In this document: in pieces, positions 12,290 through 14,537 of the stretch
Layout of the letters: each line of letters opens with the position of its first letter
Position numbering within the stretch: position 1 is the first letter of the stretch
Origin: Patescibacteria group bacterium
GTDB taxonomy: Bacteria > Patescibacteriota > Minisyncoccia > Phycocordibacterales > PALSA-1337
DNA: 14,537 bases
Direction of reading: 5' to 3'
Assembly (NCBI GenBank): GCA_030917665.1
Contig: JAUPUH010000010.1
Span: forward strand, 1 to 14,537
Notes under the pieces: model-generated
Seen by the model: only the letters and a program-made list of their open reading frames with translations
Told to the model about the DNA's origin: nothing
Databases searched by the model: none
Program-made: the position numbers and the translations under genes

Positions 12290-12757
12290 ATGGTATCACA
12301 AATTCATATCTTGCTCCATGATATTCGCAGCACACACAATGTCGGCGCTATTTTCCGCACCGCAGACGCTGTTAGTGTTTCGAAGATCTATTTATCTGGG
12401 TATACTCCTGCGCCAGTAGATCGTTTCGGCCGCGCTCGTACCGATATCTCAAAGGCCTCGCTCGGAGCAGAGAAGACGGTTGCTTGGGAGAGTGTCGAAG
12501 ATGTGCAGAAATTTCTGAGGGGTATGAAGTGTGAAGGTTTTCACATTTGCGCTGTTGAGCAGAATGAGCGATCGATTGATTATAAAAAGATTCCGAAGAA
12601 AGAAAAGATTTTAATAATTATGGGTAATGAAGTTGGTGGGGTAGAGAAGGGAGTTTTGGATATATGCGATACGATTGCTGAAATCCCGATGTTTGGAGAA
12701 AAAGAATCTTTAAATGTATCTGTTGCTGCAGGAATCGTATTATATAGTTTAATTTAA
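12290..12757 (+). CDS. SpoU/TrmH-family RNA 2'-O-methyltransferase
   Basis: These SPOUT enzymes methylate ribose 2'-OH groups in tRNA or rRNA using S-adenosylmethionine bound in a trefoil knot. The 155-aa product shows all three motifs. Motif 1 is DIRSTHNVGAIFRTADA (11-27) with Asn17 and Arg23. Motif 2 is ILIIMGNEVGGV (107-118) with Asn113 and Glu114. Motif 3 is IPMFGEKESLNVSVAAGIVLYS (132-153). It is a minimal catalytic domain without an N-terminal substrate-binding extension, so the target (tRNA position 18 or 34, or 23S rRNA) cannot be told. Its stop codon lies inside the 3' end of fpg: the two genes converge and overlap by nine bases. Confidence 0.93.
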   Translation: MVSQIHILLHDIRSTHNVGAIFRTADAVSVSKIYLSGYTPAPVDRFGRARTDISKASLGAEKTVAWESVEDVQKFLRGMKCEGFHICAVEQNERSIDYKKIPKKEKILIIMGNEVGGVEKGVLDICDTIAEIPMFGEKESLNVSVAAGIVLYSLI

Positions 12758-13618
12758 CCTCTGATGAACATCACAAAAATGTGTACCTCGTCCAGCAACA
12801 ACTATGCGAACAATTTTTCCTTTACAACCTTTTTTTGAGCACATCGTCCCAGTCTTCCTGTAAGCACGATGCTGCTCTTGAAATTTCCCAGGTTTCCCAT
12901 CGATATTCCTGTAGTCAGACATTGAATCACCCCCGAAGTTGATGCCTCTAAGAAGGGTGGTGCGGATCGCTGTATACAATCCCTTCAACTTTTTTTCTGG
13001 GATAGTTTTTACCTGTTGTTCGGGATGTATACCGGCTCGCCAGAGGCTTTCATCGCTGTAAATATTTCCTATACCAGCCATAATAGCCTGGTCTAGAAGA
13101 ACTACTTTTATTTTTCCATAGGGTTTTTTGAGGATTCTTTGTTTAAAAACCTTAAAAGTAAAATTCTTCTCGAGCGGTTCTGGGCCGATTCCCTTAAGAT
13201 GATCAGTCTCGTGCATAGTCTCCGTATCAAGCAAGGTAACCTTGGCGAATTTCCTCATATCACACAACTCGAGAGATTTTCCGTTCGAAAGTTTTATTAT
13301 TAACCTGATATGTCGATTGAAGGGGTCTTCTCGGTTGTAATCCCCATAAAGCACATGACCTGTCATTTTCATGTGGATAAGTATGGTTTTTCCTGTGGAA
13401 AGGTGGATAAGCACGTTCTTTGCCCGTCGACTGACACTGATTATTTTTGCTCCTTTAATTTTTTTCTTGAAAGTCTTGAAATAAGTTGGATCCTTTATGT
13501 TGTCAGACCCATAGAAATATGTGCTGTTATAGCTTGTCCACACATCCACAATTACAAGACCGCGCACTACACGGTCCAACCCCGAAGCTGTGGTTTGTAC
13601 TTCTGGCAGTTCTGGCAT
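12749..13618 (-). CDS. mutM: Formamidopyrimidine-DNA glycosylase (Fpg/MutM)
   Basis: Fpg removes 8-oxoguanine and formamidopyrimidines and cuts the abasic site. The 289-aa product keeps the active N-terminus MPELPEVQTT (Pro2 nucleophile, Glu3), Lys67 in SRRAKNVL, and the H2TH motif QAIMAGIGNIYSDESLWRAG (177-196, with Asn185). DMRKFAK (120-126) and Arg277 in AGRGTHF are also present. The C-terminal zinc finger is unusual: C260-x4-C265 and C282-x2-H285, where most Fpg proteins have four cysteines as C-x2-C and C-x2-C. The ligand number is preserved. A TATAAG lies six bases before the ATG. The gene is convergent with the methyltransferase gene and divergent from the amidase (36 bp apart). Confidence 0.96.
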   Translation of the reverse strand: MPELPEVQTTASGLDRVVRGLVIVDVWTSYNSTYFYGSDNIKDPTYFKTFKKKIKGAKIISVSRRAKNVLIHLSTGKTILIHMKMTGHVLYGDYNREDPFNRHIRLIIKLSNGKSLELCDMRKFAKVTLLDTETMHETDHLKGIGPEPLEKNFTFKVFKQRILKKPYGKIKVVLLDQAIMAGIGNIYSDESLWRAGIHPEQQVKTIPEKKLKGLYTAIRTTLLRGINFGGDSMSDYRNIDGKPGKFQEQHRAYRKTGTMCSKKGCKGKIVRIVVAGRGTHFCDVHQRLN

Positions 13619-13623
13619 ACAAT
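13595..13623 (+). promoter_or_regulatory. candidate promoter of the amidase gene
   Basis: TTGTAC (13595-13600), 17 bases, then TACAAT (13618-13623) predict a start near 13630 and a leader of about 25 nt. The elements lie over the 5' end of fpg, so the two divergent promoters overlap. Confidence 0.4.
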
Positions 13624-13624
13624 T

Positions 13625-13633
13625 CTTATATCA
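13625..13633 (-). promoter_or_regulatory. leaderless extended -10 box of fpg
   Basis: On the minus strand, TGA-TATAAG (13633-13625) is followed by exactly six bases (AATTGT) and the fpg ATG at 13618, so the message should begin at the start codon. No clear -35 box. Confidence 0.5.
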
Positions 13634-13654
13634 CATTTCGTATTTCACTGCTCG

Positions 13655-14537
13655 ATGAAACATCTTAAATATACTTTAATAGCAATTTTTGCCCTCTCTG
13701 TTGTGGGAACACCTTGGGCTATTACTGTTTTCCCACAGAGCACACGTTTCGTCGATTCAATTTTTAGTTATGTTGGAAACAACTTCACAGCGGTATTTCT
13801 TCATACGCCAGTGATTACTATTGCTCAGCTTCAAAAGAAGTATGACGCAGCCGAGCGCAGCAAAACAAAAGTTAGGATACTTATCATGCCAGGACATGAG
13901 CCTGATTATGGTGGCGCAGAGTATGGTGATCTCAAAGAACGTGATATGACCGTTGACCTCGCACGTCATCTCGAAAGTTTTATTAATAATAATTCACGGT
14001 ACGATTCTTTCTTGGTTCGTGATAAGTTCAATTGGCACCCAACACTTGCGAATTATTTCAATACCCACTGGAGTGAAATCTTGGCTTTCTTTGACGAAAG
14101 GAAAAGTGAAACGCTGCAACTCGTAAACAGCGGGACAGTAAGGAGGGTTGAAGATGGCTTGATCCACAACAGCGCACGACGGGATGTCGCACTTCGACTT
14201 TATGGAATCAATAAATGGTCGAACGAGAATCAAATTGATATTGCTCTTCATATTCACTTTAATGACTATCCACGCAGGAACACTTCTGAGCCAGGAAAAT
14301 ACTCTGGTTTTGCTATCTACGTTCCTGAGAAGCAATATGCCAACAGCACAACCACAAGTGCAATCGCGGATTCTATCTTTAAAAGACTCGCAAAATACAA
14401 CGCTGTAAGTGATTACCCTCCAGAGGAATCAGGAATAGTCGAGGAGCAGGATCTCATCGCTATCGGTTCTTACAATACACTTGATGTCCCGAGTATGCTT
14501 ATTGAATACGGATATATATATGAACCGCAATTCGCCG
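13655..14537 (+). CDS. N-acetylmuramoyl-L-alanine amidase, Amidase_3 type (3' end cut by the window)
   Basis: Zinc amidases of this type cleave the bond between the glycan and the peptide stem of peptidoglycan during cell separation or remodelling. The frame is open for 294 codons to the window edge. A basic N-terminus and one hydrophobic helix (about 5-26) act as a signal anchor or signal peptide, so the enzyme works outside the membrane. The metal and catalytic residues are all present: His81 in IMPGHEPDYGG, Glu95 in DLKERDM, His201 in LHIHFND, and Glu284 in MLIEYGY. The first motif departs from the usual DPGHGG, and residues about 115-190 add length between the second and third ligands. 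The start is the first ATG after the predicted promoter. Confidence 0.87.
   Translation, partial: MKHLKYTLIAIFALSVVGTPWAITVFPQSTRFVDSIFSYVGNNFTAVFLHTPVITIAQLQKKYDAAERSKTKVRILIMPGHEPDYGGAEYGDLKERDMTVDLARHLESFINNNSRYDSFLVRDKFNWHPTLANYFNTHWSEILAFFDERKSETLQLVNSGTVRRVEDGLIHNSARRDVALRLYGINKWSNENQIDIALHIHFNDYPRRNTSEPGKYSGFAIYVPEKQYANSTTTSAIADSIFKRLAKYNAVSDYPPEESGIVEEQDLIAIGSYNTLDVPSMLIEYGYIYEPQFA

Overview
The window looks like a chromosomal segment from a small-genome bacterium of the Candidate Phyla Radiation (Patescibacteria), most likely a Parcubacteria-type lineage. This is inferred from gene content and protein style, not from a marker-gene search. The pointers are a shortened YebC, a PolA whose proofreading domain is eroded, a short DNA polymerase III delta-like protein, a type IV pilus PilB next to a small coiled-coil protein, a histidine kinase with a non-canonical H-box, and near absence of Shine-Dalgarno sequences. 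Genetic code 11 fits: the housekeeping frames are open with UGA read as stop. No insertion sequence, prophage, CRISPR array or rRNA was seen.

Layout. Positions 1-2552 are a leftward block: ruvB, a 98-aa three-helix membrane protein, a short yebC, ruvC and the N-terminus of an unidentified charged protein. It combines Holliday-junction processing (RuvB, RuvC; RuvA is not in the window) with a YebC-family translation or regulatory factor. Positions 2553-2886 have no protein gene. They hold the most unusual element: a rightward, about 173-nt region that folds into a long closing stem enclosing three hairpins, preceded by a consensus -35 box and followed by a strong bidirectional terminator. I read it as an undescribed structured RNA, possibly 6S-like in overall shape. 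Positions 2887-4956 carry pilB and a coiled-coil gene, leftward. Positions 5008-5590 hold a stand-alone tyrosine-rich lipoprotein gene with its own promoter and terminator.

Positions 5597-11694 run mostly rightward: tsaE (tRNA t6A modification), a leftward orphan gene, polA, another orphan gene, a holA-like gene and a membrane histidine kinase with no response regulator nearby. A tRNA-Lys(UUU) follows on the minus strand, with a 12-nt copy of its 3' end 85 nt away. The right end has a DoxX-family membrane protein (minus), a SpoU/TrmH RNA methyltransferase (plus), Fpg/MutM glycosylase (minus, overlapping the methyltransferase at its stop) and the first 294 residues of an N-acetylmuramoyl-L-alanine amidase.

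Regulation. Five housekeeping genes (tsaE, polA, holA-like, trmH-like, fpg) have a -10-like hexamer exactly six bases before the ATG, as expected for leaderless mRNAs. The three orphan or accessory genes instead have -35/-10 pairs, 5' leaders of about 40-50 nt and strong terminators, so two styles of gene expression appear side by side.
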